In this document: positions 24,522 to 37,720 of the stretch, piece after piece | Numbering within the stretch: the stretch's first letter is position 1 | Layout: every line of letters starts with the position of its first letter | NCBI RefSeq assembly: GCF_000220395.1 | Contig: NW_004086167.1 | Coordinates: 1-41,664 of the forward strand | Origin: Ichthyophthirius multifiliis | Lineage: Eukaryota > Ciliophora > Oligohymenophorea > Hymenostomatida | DNA: 41,664 bases | Direction of reading: 5' to 3' | Translations under genes and position numbers: made by a program | Notes under the pieces: generated by a model | Told to the model about the DNA's origin: nothing | Databases searched by the model: none | What the model saw: only the letters and a program-made list of their open reading frames with translations

Positions 24522-26346
24522 TCATTCAACATCATTTAATATTTTTCCCTATACAAAAACATCTTTTAAATATTCGTTTTATAAAATAATATTAATAGGA
24601 ATCATATTAAGCATATATTTAGTTCTTTATATTTTTAAACGAAGGGAATTTAAATAAGGATTCCAAATAAAAATAAAACTGAACAAAATAAATGCAATAA
24701 ATATACTAAACTAAATTTATTCTTTTTTATTTTGGTTACTAATAAATATATTAATATTAACCATGAAAATATCATTTAGAATTTAAACACTTATAGTTAT
24801 AAAATAAAGTACTTTTTCATTATTTAAATAATTTTAACTAGAAAATATATATGTTTTTATTTATTCATTTTTATTTTTAGTAATCAAATAACTAATTAGT
24901 ATCTGTCTTTAATCTTTAATTTTTTTATATATAAAAAATATTAAAAAAATAAAAATTATATAAAACTTTCTATAAAAGAAACCATCGAAATTCTTAAACC
25001 AAATTTCATTATATTATTATCAACTGTTTCACACTACGATTAATCTTAAGTATCGATTAATTTTTAACATAGATTTTCATAATTAAAAATCTGAAACGAT
25101 TTTTTATAATTATCAAAACTACTAGGGAACTCTTCTTTAATACTTAGGAATATTTATTATTCGTTTACATAATAATATTCTGTAAAAAGAGTATTTAAAT
25201 TTTTAGTATTTTCTATTTACTTTTAATCAGTAATTATTTCTTCAATAGTATAAAGCTAATTATATTTAATAATTAAATTTCTTTAAGAAATAAGTTTTAA
25301 ATGTTATAAAAGAGAAGAAGAATTATTTAAATATTATAATTATATAATAAAATCAGTAATAAAATAAATAAAATATAAACTAGCAATAAAAAAGAACTGC
25401 AAAATAATTATTTTTTTATTATTATCTTTTGAATTTAACAATAATTAACTTCTTAATAAGCTTTATTCTAATAATGAAAGCTTCTTTTGTTTCTTCTTTC
25501 TTATTTATTACTATTCATTTTAACCTTTTTAAATATTTTCTTAATTTCTTTTTGTTTTTTATTATTATAATTCATCTTCTTCATTATCATTTTCATTATC
25601 ATTATCATCTTGTTTTTCAATTTAACATACATTCACTTCTTCTTATGGTTGATCATCCACTTACAAGCTTATTTACTATTTTAAAATCTCTTCTAAATAT
25701 TTTTCTTAAAAGCTTTAACAAATTTGGACTAAATTTTAAATTTCAAATATTTATATAATTCCAAATAATGAAAGTACTTTATTATTAGCTTTTAAAACTC
25801 TAAAAACAATTATAGTCAATACCAAAAAACAAAATGTTAAAAATCCAATAACTACAAACATTATAATATAATATATTTTTTCAAAATCACTTATATTTTT
25901 TTAGTAATATTAATAAAAAGTCTCTGCTATTTCTTCTGATCCTTATCTTAAAATAAAATTACCATTTTAAATAACGTAATAAAAATTTGTTTAAGTAACA
26001 TCTAAAAATACTTAACTATAATTTTAATTTAAAAAAAAATATTTATTATAAAAAAACCCTGGAGTTACTGATTTGAAATTAAATGAGGAGATTGTAGAAT
26101 TTGCAAGAGAAGAACTTGAAGTTATATATTAAATTATTGAATCAGTATAAGTATTTTCTTAAAATTAAATGTTACCGTTTTATAGTAAAAACTGTATTTT
26201 GTATAATTAATTATCTAATAAAAATTAGGTATTTTAATCTAAATACATCTTAAGACTAATTAAATCAAATTATATTTATTAAAGTGAATTAACATGTTAT
26301 GTTAACTATAAAAAATAAAATAATTATTTATTTTTTATTTATTAAT

Positions 26347-26404
<58 letters not shown>

Positions 26405-29400
26405 CTCGTCTTGTCTTTCTTTGAAATTATTTTATATACTTATATTATCTAATAGTATTATATTACTTTTAGTTTTTATTATTTTTTATTATTTAATAAT
26501 AATATATTTTTTACTTCGCTATACAATATAATTTTCTTAAAGTATAGTTTATATGTGCTATTTCTTTATGCCTTTAATAAACTTTAAAAATAGATTTTTT
26601 CGCATTTTCTAATTAAATATTTTATTATAATTTGAAATATAAATTTATCACAGAGCAAACTACTAATAATAAAAAAAGAATTATAACTGTTATTTTTAAT
26701 ATTTTTATATTTTAAGGTTCCTTTTTATTATTTTTATAATAATTATTAATTTAAAAATTACTTTGTTTTCATTAATTTTTTATTTTAATTCTTTTATTTT
26801 TCTTAAATCTTCATTTTAATACACACTATCTTCATTATTATAAGATTCGTTTTCAGAAATCTAATCTTCATCATTTTTAAGTTAGCTTGCGTTATCATTT
26901 TCTTATATTTCATCTGCAATTTCATTTTTTTCTTATTTTTCTTTATTATTTTTTACCTCAACAAATGCAATTATATTTAATTTTAAATTTTAAAAATTTT
27001 ATTATTCAAGTAAATTTATTCTTACTTATGCTGTTTGAAGATTATACTTTTGTTTTTTATAAGAATTTTCTTCTTATTAATTATTTATTTATAAATTCTC
27101 TTAAAATTCTTCTTCGTTTTCATCTTCTTTATCTGAAATTTCAAAATTGTTATAATATAATTCTTCTATTATACTTGTATCAAGCACAGTCAATAATCCT
27201 CCTGGGCTTTATAACTCTTCAAAATTTTTAGGATTTAGCAAATCTGGGCATATTTATTCTTTAATATATTTATGTATTAATTAAGTTAATTTTAAAATAT
27301 TTATTTTACATATATTCAATTCATTACCAATACTAGTATAACCTTATAAAAACTTATAAGAAATTCCAAAATTTTAATAGCAAGACTCAGAAACTCCGTA
27401 AATTAAATGATTTCCATCATTACCATAAATTAAATAATGAATTTTATCTTCTTAATTATCAATTTAATTATTTATTACATTATTACTAATTTTACTTCCA
27501 TTAGTATTATCATTAGTTTCATTATTATCATTATAATCTATTTCTTTTAAAAAACCTACTAAAGTTATTCCGTCTTATAAATTATGTTGTAGTTTTATCA
27601 TTAAGCTACAAGGTACTAAATATTAATCCTATAAACATATATATATATAAATATATGTTTTTTAACACTATATATATATTTATATTTTGTGTAATTTTTG
27701 AAAAAAAAAAGTGGAGAAAAAATGGATTATGGTTTTTTTGATTGAATTTAAAAAAAAAATACAGAATAGATAAATAACATTAGTTTATTTTATTTTTTAA
27801 ACTCAATAAACCATTTTTTTCGTCTTTTTTTTTCAATTGTGTTTTTTGAAAAGAAATTAAATAAAAAAATGATAAAAAGTTATATATAATTATTTACTTT
27901 ATTTTATGGCAATACAGTTCTTTCTAAATTCATAATTTTGTGTTCCGAGGTTTCCAAATAATTTCTAAAAAAACTATCATGAATATCTGCATAAACTTAA
28001 GGCATTAATATGTTAACATTTTATTATAAAATTTCATTTTTTTAGTATCCTAAAATTCTATATATTAATAAATTATTAAATTATATATGTAAAATAAACC
28101 TATAAATTTCATTATTAGAATTTGTTATAATTCCCATATTATTAATATTGCCTGAACAAGTTAAAATAGCAGTTTTAGAATTTTCTCCATATTTTAGTTT
28201 TTCCTAATCAATAAATTTTTTATTTGCATTTTAAGAATATTTTATATATTTAACTAAATTTAATATTTGATCAGCTTCATCTTAATCATTAACAATTTAT
28301 TTTAAAAACTATCCGAAAATTTCTAAACATTTAATATTATTAGCATAAATATTTTTAAGCTTAGAAAATAAAAGTCTAACATTAGCCACATTTTTAGTAA
28401 TAAAATATCCTATTTATTATAATCTTAAAATCTCGGGTTTATCTTCTAAAAGTTCATTCCAAAATTCACTATAAAAATTTATAGTTTTAAAAATCTCTTC
28501 TTGAAATTCCTCAAACTTATTTTAAAAAACTACAATTTTATTATAATCAAGAGATTTATAATCTTTTCCTTTTTAATCATTTTCTTCTAAATCATTTTCA
28601 ATTTAATAAGTAAATCTAATTAATCAATTTTATTTTTTAAATTATAAAATTATTTAACAAAAAATAAAAAAATACCTATAAATTCCAAAATCAGTATTAA
28701 TTTCAGGTTTTAATTACATACCAATCATAAGTTCTAAAACAGCTTTTAACATATTATTAAGTTTTAAATGTAAAATATAAGAATAGAGCAGATGTAAAAA
28801 AGCTGATTTTTGATTATTTTCAATAATTCCTTCTAATATTTCTGCTAAAAACAAATACCAATTTTTCGAAAACTCCACTTGTTCTCCTGTGTCTTAAATA
28901 TCATCTAAACATATCAATTTTTTACAATAACAATCATTTTTTATACATTATCTTGAATGAAATTTTAATGTTCCATCCAAAATTATTTTTTTTTCAATAT
29001 TTTATCTTTTTTCAATTAAATCAATCATAGTATTTATATAAAATAATGCTTATTTTTCCTCTTAGAAATCTTTTATTGAAAATTTTAAATAATTAAAATC
29101 TCTATAATTTAAAAAAAAAACATATAATCTCCAAATAAAAGGAGTCACTAAAATTAAATAAGTAATTCCTACAAATCCTGTATCAATAAAAAGTGAAAAA
29201 AGAGAACAAAAAGAAGTCCAAAAAAGTAAACAATCACAAAATATATAAAAATTATACACTATTTAATTATAAAATCCTGGTTCTAAATAACGTTAAATTA
29301 AGACTATAAAATGAATTCCAGAAAGCACTACAATATACTATCTTACAAATTTTCCGGAATAATCAATACAAATGTAAAAGTTTAATATAAATTTTAACGC

Positions 29401-30133
29401 TTTTTTTTATTTTAATTTTTTTTTTTTTAAAAAAAAAAAAAAAACCGTGTTTTATTAATAAAACTAAAGAATTTTTTTATGCAAATGGAATTCGAGAAAA
29501 AGGATTAGAATCTTTTATTAATAAAATAAATAATGCATCCATTATTATTGTGCACAAAGTTCCTATAGCACCCATTACTATATGAAAGATTTAAATGCCT
29601 TAATAACATTAATATTCTTGGTGGATTGTGAAATTTTCTGAGCATATAAAAGTTACTAAATAAGAATTTAGAATTGGTAAAGGAGCTATTGTACGAGAAA
29701 GTAAATTGCATATCGATAGATATTTAATTGAATAAATGTAAAATTATGAATTTTTATTATATTTTATTGCTATCAATCTTAAAATTATTATAGTTAATAT
29801 TAAATTAAATACATCGTATGTAAAAAAAGTATATAATATTATTAAATATTATGTTTAATTGCCATTCAATAATATATAATTTGGTTAAAAATATGATATT
29901 GCTGTTCGAAAATGATCTAAAATATCTGTATCCCATAAATATTAATCTATTAAAGGGTGTATTGTATAATATAAAAATTATATGGTTTCAATAAATATTA
30001 ATAAACAATAAATTGGAGCTGAACATAACTATTTTTTATTTTTATAATCTTATATAATTTACTTTTTTTTTTACTTAATTTTCTAAAATTTCATGTATTA
30101 ATTAAAATAAATATCTTTTAATATTAAATTCAT
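24522..30133 (-). CDS. giant multi-pass membrane protein with PAS-like domain (TmcB-like), intron-containing paralogue
   Basis: Start MNLILKDIYFNQYMKF at 30133 (or the in-frame Met at 30094); stop TGA 24522-24524. Exons I can fix: 29446-30133, 28676-29399, 28100-28615, 27898-28057, then from 27628; introns are 46, 60, 42 and 269 nt and phases agree. Further introns follow (after INENK near 26790, and after CIAK near 26510). It matches the plus-strand neighbour along its whole length: LLIFIETIQFLYYTIHPLID, KYLSICNLLSRTIAPLPILN, ICSENFTIHQEY, a helical middle, a PAS-like unit (IITNSNNEIYRILGYQKNEI, LMPQVYADIHDSFFRNYLE), a later membrane half and the end YMLNMIPINIILQ. Such proteins occur in large numbers in ciliates and resemble Dictyostelium TmcB; their role is unknown, probably in membrane sensing. 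Distal exon joints (24.5-25.0 kb) are not resolved. Confidence 0.78.
26341..26402. repeat. (ATTT)n tetranucleotide tract inside an intron
   Basis: About fourteen copies of TTTA/ATTT. It falls between coding segments of the minus-strand PAS-protein gene, after the exon ending in RKLYCIAK and before the exon beginning near 26310, so it is intronic. Confidence 0.85.
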
Positions 30134-30270
30134 TTTATTCGTGGGAATCATATTCTTTATTTTTTTATTTTTTAAAAATATTCATTTTAATAATCTATAA
30201 AATATATTTTTCTTATAAAAATTATATTTTTTAATATATATTATTTAAAAAAATAAATTATAATATAAAA
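30134..30270. promoter_or_regulatory. 137-bp shared bidirectional promoter region
   Basis: Only 137 bp separate the start codons of two head-to-head paralogues, so both 5' leaders and promoters must lie here. It is A/T-rich with TATAAT- and AAAATATA-like words on both strands, but no motif can be singled out by eye. If the minus-strand start is the Met at 30094, the gap is 176 bp. Confidence 0.6.
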
Positions 30271-33200
30271 ATGATAAATAGATCGAATAAACATGAACAA
30301 GAAAAATCTTTATATATAAGAATATAAGATTAAGTTAAAAAATAAGTATTTGAAATAATATACTAAGTACTTCGTGAGGAAGAAATCTCAATTTATCATC
30401 GTTTTATATTGATATTCATAGAATTTTTTTAGATTCTTTATTTTGACTTTACGTCAATAAATAAGCTAATTTGGTAAATGCCAAAAGTATGTGATAGCAT
30501 AGAAAAGTTTTTTGGAATTTTTTTAATATATCCGTATCTTTCATCTGAATAATCATGGAATACATATATAATTATATTTTATATTTTAATACTTATAATA
30601 ATCTTTACAATATGTTTGATGTTCTATACAAGTTTGGCTTAGAAAAAAACATTGCATTTTTAATGGCCTATAATAATATTAAAATATTTATGTATATATA
30701 TAAATTCAATACTATATGTGCCTATAGTGCATTATTTAGCGAATATTTTAAACTGCTCAGAATTAATAATAAATAATAATAAAGAAGAAGCACATTCTAA
30801 ATTCAATGAAACATTATGTTGGACTGGTTTACATATATTACATAGTTTTATTGGTGTTTTTTTTATTTCCATATTAAGTATTTTAAACTTTTCCCTACTG
30901 ATAACTTTTTTTGACCGTAGAATGAATTCAAATGATCCAAACGCAAAGTTAAGTGGATAAACAAATTATAGTTTTGGAATATATAAATTACTTATAATTA
31001 TAATATTTGTATTTATGAACAATGACTAGTTTTCTTATTTACTTTTAGCACTTATCCTTGGAGGCTCCATTTTAATTTTTTAACGAGTTCATTTTCATAA
31101 CTCTTATATAAACGAAAAAATAAATAAATTATGGGATTGCTTGGCTTCGATACAATTATGGACTGCTATATGCCTTATCGCCTCAAAATTAATGGAATAA
31201 AAAATTTTTTAAGGCACTTTATTAATGTGGATCATTGGTATTCCTTTTTTAGTGATATATATATGCACATCCAGAGATTAGAATTTGAATTTTCTTCTTT
31301 CGAATATTAATAAATTTGCAAATGGAGAAGAATTAATAATTCAAATATGTGAACTATAAAAATTAATAAGAAATTACAAAATTGACGCTTATTATACTGC
31401 AATACTTGACGGATATGTAGAAATCCATAAATAAAATTGCTAAAGGGAAGATTGTCCTATAGTAGTAAAAAATAATTTAAAAATAAACAGAATAATAAAA
31501 TAAATACAAGCAAATAATTAAAATGATATCCAAAATGAAAAGCATTGTAAATTGATACATTTGGTATATACTATGTTTTTAGAAGGAGTTAAAAAATTCC
31601 CTAATAATACCAATTTAAGAATTCTATTTACATTTTTTCTAATCGAAAAAATGAAATTTAAGCAAACAGCACTCCACGAACTTAACGTGGTAGAAGAAAA
31701 TAGCCCTCCTTTTGACATTTAGTTTACTATATTTCACTTAAAAAAATTAATCGAAGAAGAAATTAAACTCGAAAATAAATTAAACAAATAAAAACACGGA
31801 AATAATGATGAAGAAGCAGGGGTACTTGATATTATAAGTGAAATTAGATATAAAGAAATTCTCAAATAATTTAAATATAATATTGAAATATGTTCAGAAG
31901 CTCATATGGATTTCTGGTCCTAATTATCTGAAGAAACTCCTGACATGTAAAAATTACATTAGTTCGGAAAACATATTATTCGTTCAAAGGCTAAAGTTGA
32001 GAATTGTTGGAATAAACTCATTAAAATATGTAATAAAAGACCTTAACCATATTTATTGTACTCAAATTTTTTATTCGAAATATTACACGATAACCAATAT
32101 TCTCGATTAATATTAAACCAGGCGAATTTACTTTAAAAAAATACTCGAAAAAATTTAAAAAATATACAAACAGCTCCAAACGCTTCTTTATAACAAGATG
32201 ATTAAGAATCGGATATTTAAGCAACTTTATCTATATCTACTGAAAGTGATAAATTAGGTTTAATAACATAAATTAATGTTTCTGCTGCAAGTTTATTTGG
32301 ATATAATAAGACAGAGTTAATAAATAGAAAAATAAATAGTTTAATGCCATCTTTATATGGAACAAATCATGATAATTTTATCGAAAATTATTTAAATAAT
32401 AATGAATTTACTTTTTTTAAAGAAGAAAAACATCTTTTTTTATTACACAAAAGTAATTATATAATCCCTATTTTTATTTCTGTTAAATCTGTTGAAAGTC
32501 TTCAACATGGATTATAGTTAATTGGACACTTTCGACCTGATAAATAATATAGAAATTAATGCTATTTAATTATAGATGATGGTGATAATATAAATTCTAT
32601 TTCTGCATCATGCGTTAATATACTTTAAATAGATCATAAAATTCTTCATGTTAAAGATAAAAAAGTCGATAGTTATTTGTAAGGATTAATGACTGATAAA
32701 GATAAATATTTTGCAAAATAAGGATCTTTATTTAATTATGCACTTCCTAAGGAGAAAACTAATTATCATAATTCTATTATTAATGGTCATTTAAAAAAAT
32801 ACAAAGTCTTTTTATAAAATATTTCTTTTAAAAATAAACATAATGCTGGCCATATTATACGTATAGAATGCTCATAAGAATAAGTTCTTAATCTGAATTA
32901 GAGAACACCTATTCCGTGTACTTTTTAGTTTATTTATGATAATAATCAAAAAATTTACAATGGTTAATATACTTTGATCACTAATGATTTTGACTAAAGC
33001 GAATAGTTAACTTAAAATTAATCTCCAAATAAAAAATGCACTCTATTCTAAAATATTATTAGAAGTGACAAAATAAATAAGTCTTAAGTTTTATTATCTC
33101 CAATATTATAATAATTAGAATAAACAGTAGAAGAAATAAAAGAAGAAGAAAAATTAGAAAAGTTAGAAGAAGAAGAAGAAGAAGAAAAAGAAAGAAAAAA

Positions 33201-35478
33201 ATAAGAATGTCTCTAAAATAATCAAGTATAAGGTTAAGATATTTTTATATATAACCCAAATATTCGATAAACATTGTATCATCAAATTTGTTAAAAATAC
33301 AATGTAGCAATAAGAGGAAATTATGACAAAGGAATATCAACAAGACGTTTATTCAAAAACAAAATAACGGATATTAACTAATTCAAAGACTCAGAATCTG
33401 AGCATTCATCAAATGAAGAAGATGATTTTAATGATTCATTATTTAAAAATAATGGAGAAGATGGAGAGGAAGGTATACAACTAACAAATAATTTTGGCAA
33501 TAGTTTCAACTCAAAAAAAAGTTTGAATCAAATAATTAACTCTTAAATAGTTCCTACTGCAATTTAAAACTTGAATATTTTAGTAAAAATTATGTTATTG
33601 ATTCTTACTATTATTTCTTTTGTGGAATATTTTATTACTAATTAAGAACTTAACTAAACGAAAGATTTATTATAACTTATTAATTATTCAAATAAAAGAG
33701 TAGCTAATTTACATTATATACAAGCAAATCTTAGAGATTTATGCTTAATTAACTTAGGTTTAATTAATAGCTCGAAAGCTGCCTTATTGAAAGCTGATAC
33801 TTTAAAAATTATAGACGAAATCGATTAATTATCAAATTATTTATAATTAAATACAAGCAATGCTACTTCAAAAGAATTAAAAAACATTCTTTACGAAAAT
33901 ATAATAAAAATTTACTTAAAAACTGGAAATACTGAAAATCATAATCTAAATGATTCTACATAATAAATGATTTCAAATGCTTTAGTTATTTTAAATACAC
34001 AATTAAATTAAATACAATAGACAAATTAAGATTTTATTTTTTATTAAAAGAATGTTTTTAATGACTATCTTTACTATATTAGAGAAAGTAATTATTATTA
34101 TGTAAAAGAGCTTGAAGCATAAACAACAAATAAGACAACAACCCTTTTTGTGCTTTTATTACTATCGCCAATTTTTATATGCATAATGATGGTAGTATTA
34201 TCTCCAGTGCTTATAAACTTAAATCAATCAAATTTGGAAGTTATAAACCTTTTTTTGGCAATTCCAAATAAGCATATTCTTTCTTTACATATATAATCAT
34301 AAAGCTTTATTTCTTAATTAAGAGCTGATGATGAAGATTTATAATCAGTAAACGATTTTGACAGAGAATATGATGAAGAAAATCAATAATAAGATCATGA
34401 AAAAATAGAAATTGCAGGAGAATCTGGAGACGAAAACTTTACTCGCCGAAAGAAAAAAAAATTCGTTAATCGAATTAAAAATAGTAGTTTTTACATTGTT
34501 TCAAAAATGTTTTTTGGGGTTTTAGTATTAGAAGTTTATTTTATAATTTGTTATTTTATGGCTGACAATCTTCTTGATAATATAAAAAATAAAATACCAG
34601 AATTAAATTATACTAATTATGCGGAAGGTTATTATATTTATGCAGATAATTGTCAAAGAAATTTATTTTTAAATCCATAAATGCCAATTTTAAATTAATC
34701 TCCTCTTTAAGTTTCAATATATAATATAAATTAAATATTTAAGTTAGATTCAGACATTCTTTATGATCATTCTAGAAACATATAAATTCATAAAAATATT
34801 TATAATGATGAGTTCAAATTTATTATGACTTAAAATCCATGTTCATTTTTCTTAGAAGCTAGTGCCATAACATAAATTTCTGATTGTAATATATTTGCCA
34901 ATGGTGCTGTATAATCTGGAATGACAGTAGCATTTACACGTTATTTTGAAAATATTAGATAAATGCTAACTTTTTATTAATAAATTATGGATGATGATAA
35001 TGATTTTGATTTCTAAAATATTGCACCTTCGAATTTTTAAAAAAAAAATATTTTTCCTAATAATCCTAAATTAAATGATGTTTATAATTTGCTTGCAATA
35101 CCTCTAGCTAATGAAATTAGAGATATGTAAAATATTTATATTAAATCAGCATTAAGAAGACTCGTTTATAAATTCTAATTGTCTATAGATGAGTCTATTA
35201 ACACTTTATCTACTGTTAAGTTTGTTCTTTTTATTACATTCCTATTTATGGTATTTATTATTTATTTTCTTTTTTGGTGGCCTATAGCTGATAAACTTAC
35301 AGAAGATATATGGAAAACAAGATCTTTACTTACGACTGTGCCTTTAAATGTTATTAAAGTTGTTAAACCTATTTAAATATATATAAAATTTTTGTATGAT
35401 ATCGAATAAAAAGAATAAATGAAAAAACAAAATAAAGAAAATGCTAAAAATGAAAGAGTAAGTAAAAATAAAATTTGA
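30271..35478 (+). CDS. giant multi-pass membrane protein with PAS-like domain (TmcB-like), intronless paralogue
   Basis: A single ORF of 5,208 nt = 1,735 aa plus TGA, no introns. Residues about 40-350 carry about six membrane spans (HRFILIFIEFFQILYFDF, WNTYIIIFYILILIIIFTI, LHSFIGVFFISILSILNF, IYKLLIIIIFVF). Residues about 380-630 are helical, TPR-like (KKFPNNTNLRILFTFFLIEK). A PAS-like domain follows at about 650-770: TLSISTESDKLGLITQINVS, AASLFGYNKTELINRKINS, LMPSLYGTNHD. An acidic linker with a Glu/Lys run (33140-33200) precedes the second membrane half, with spans near residues 1102, 1290, 1404 and 1648, and the end KTRSLLTTVPLNVIKVVKP. PAS domains sense ligands, redox or light; here the ligand is unknown. 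The missing introns contrast with its neighbour. Confidence 0.85.
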
Positions 35479-35640
35479 AGTTAATATAGTATATATCAAT
35501 TAATTATTTTTTAAACTTTAATTTATACAAAATAAAAAATCAATTAATTTAAATAATTATAAAATTGCAGATATATTTTTAAACAAAAAAAAATATTAAA
35601 TTTTATAAAAAAATTTATTAAATAATATATCTACGAGATT

Positions 35641-36837
35641 TCATATTTCACCCTTATATTTTACATCAAAATACTGATTTTTATATTCAATTTTTTTTAT
35701 ATAGTCATCTTTTAGATTTTAAGGCACTATCGAATCTACTCCTAATCTTGATTCGCCTTAAAGTAATTTAATGAAAATAAACAATTTTTTTTTGTTTTAA
35801 ATATATAAAAATAATTATTTTTTAAAAAATACCTGTTAAAATATTATATCCGCAATTACTTCTAGTATCTAAATTCTAAGCTCTTACATATCCTCTTACC
35901 TTAGTTTGTTCATCCATATATCTTAAATTTTCTCCTTCTTTTGATTTTTCATATTCTAAAGTAATCGGGTTAAATGGTAACCTATATTTTAATACATATA
36001 AATCAATAAAATCATGTGTTTATATATATACCCATTTGTATTTTTTTTGCATTATATAAGAATATCTTTTCTTTTTTCTCTAATAATTTCTTCTCTTTAT
36101 GATTATTTTTCCATTTACTGCCATCTATAAGAATCTCTTTCTATCCCTTCAATTCTATGTTTTTCTTAATTTATTTCTTTTTATTGTAATTTTAATTCTC
36201 TTTATTATTTATCATAAATTGCAAAGTCTTTGTCAAACCTTTAATTTTCTAAATAAATGTTTGAAAAAAGGAATAAATTATTATAATATTATGTTAATAA
36301 TGTTTATTTTTTTATTATAAATTTATTTTACCTGATATAAATAAACTAGATTAAGGATCTGCATTGTGTAATAATTATTTCACATCTTAATTTCTTGTTT
36401 CATATCCCACTCTTTAATTAATTCTTATTTTTTCCATTTGCTCTTTATCCTTCATTGCCCCCTGTTTTTAAAATTTTTATTTTTTTATTTAGTTATATAT
36501 TTACTCTTTCTATACGTGTTCTAGGTATTATGTTGTTAAGATTATCTCTATATTAGCTATTTTCTCTTTGCGGATATTACTATTATATATTTACATTAGG
36601 CTATTCGTATTATTATTATTATTAATATTAATAGTTTTTATTATAAGCATTTTGATTAATCAGAGGTGTTTATTATTAATAATTATTTAAATAATTTTAA
36701 TAACCTTAGTTACCAATATTCTACTCTTAAAAATTTTTATTTTATATATTCGGAGTTTGCAAATAACTAGGTCTTTATTAATTTTGCGGAGGTTATTAAT
36801 AATACTCAACATATTGATTTTATTGATTGTTATACAT
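35641..36837 (-). CDS. Gln-rich coiled-coil protein of unknown function
   Basis: Model: complement(join(35641..35756,35833..35981,36032..36248,36332..36461,36505..36837)), 945 nt = 314 aa plus TGA; introns are 76, 50, 83 and 43 nt, all GT-AG. The first 105 residues are almost only Gln, Asn, Tyr and Pro (MYNNQQNQYVEYYQQPPQNQ), a disordered, prion-like tail. A charged coiled coil follows (ELKLQQKEINQEKHRIEGIE, EEIIREKRKDILIQ). The C-terminal 80 residues look conserved: LPFNPITLEYEKSKEGENLR, then VRGYVRAQNLDTRSNCGYN and ILTGESRLGV. That end recalls short motifs of axonemal or cortical microtubule proteins, but I cannot name the family. It is divergent from the kinase gene. Confidence 0.75.
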
Positions 36838-37720
36838 TTTATTTTAATTATTTTTTTAATTCTATTATTTTTGTTGTTATAAAAATTATTATTAAATATA
36901 ATATTTTATTAATACATAATTAATAAAATATTATTTTATTTATATGCTTTTATTTTATTTAACAATAAGATTATTTTTAACATTAATAAATTAATTACAT
37001 TTATTATAATTTATTTTTATATTTACTTTGATACTTTGATACAATAATTACATCTATAATTTAATTGTTTTAGTATTATGTTATTACATTATTATTATTT
37101 TTTCATAAGGTATAAATTTCATTTCGAATTAATAAAAAATTTAAATATTGCTGAAAATTTTTAAAAATATGAAATTTTTTAAAAAATACATAAATAAATC
37201 AATATATTATATTTAATTAATTAAATTCTTTAAAATTAAAGAAAATATTAATTTTTAAAATTTAATAAAAAAATTAATTTCTTTATTTATGTAAAAATGT
37301 TATAACTAAAGGAGACGAAGCAGTACTTTAAACTTAGTAACTGTCGCACTATTTGTTATATTAATTTATGCAGAATTTTTATTAATAATAGATTTATAAA
37401 ATACAAAACGTATTAATAAATCCGTCAAAATATACTAATCAATAGCAATTTTTTTAATAAAAATCGGCAAAATATTTATTTTACAAAAATATTTATAAAA
37501 TATATTTTTAAGTAAATTAGATAAATTAAAATAAAATAATAAATTGATAATTGATGGGTTTTTTAAATAAAAAATAAATAAATATTGGCTTTTATTATAA
37601 ATTATTAAAAAAAATAAAAAATAATAAAATTAGTAATTTATAAAATATTTATCAATAAGTCTTATTACCTTTTTTTTTTTTTTTACTAATAATAAAAAAA
37701 GAAAAAATATACCCTTTATT
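36838..37720. other. divergent intergenic region between coiled-coil and kinase genes
   Basis: Holds both promoters. A less AT-rich patch at about 37296-37440 reads on the minus strand as QINITNSATVTKFKVLLRLL in a long open frame, and on the plus strand as MLQLKETKQYFKLSNC. It could be an upstream exon of the coiled-coil gene, a tiny separate gene or a small RNA; I could not decide. Confidence 0.4.

Noticed and set aside
25429-27231. Plus-strand hydrophobic ORFs at 25429-25758 and 26887-27231
   Set aside because: They are antisense to acidic, Gln-rich exons of the minus-strand PAS gene, which match the paralogue.
29450-29960. Plus-strand frame with GIREKGLESFINKINNASI and a WIVKF...EFRIGKG stretch resembling mitochondrial ribosomal protein L16
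   Set aside because: It is broken by TGA codons and lies exactly opposite the N-terminal exon of the minus-strand PAS gene, whose membrane segments align with the paralogue. It is an antisense shadow.
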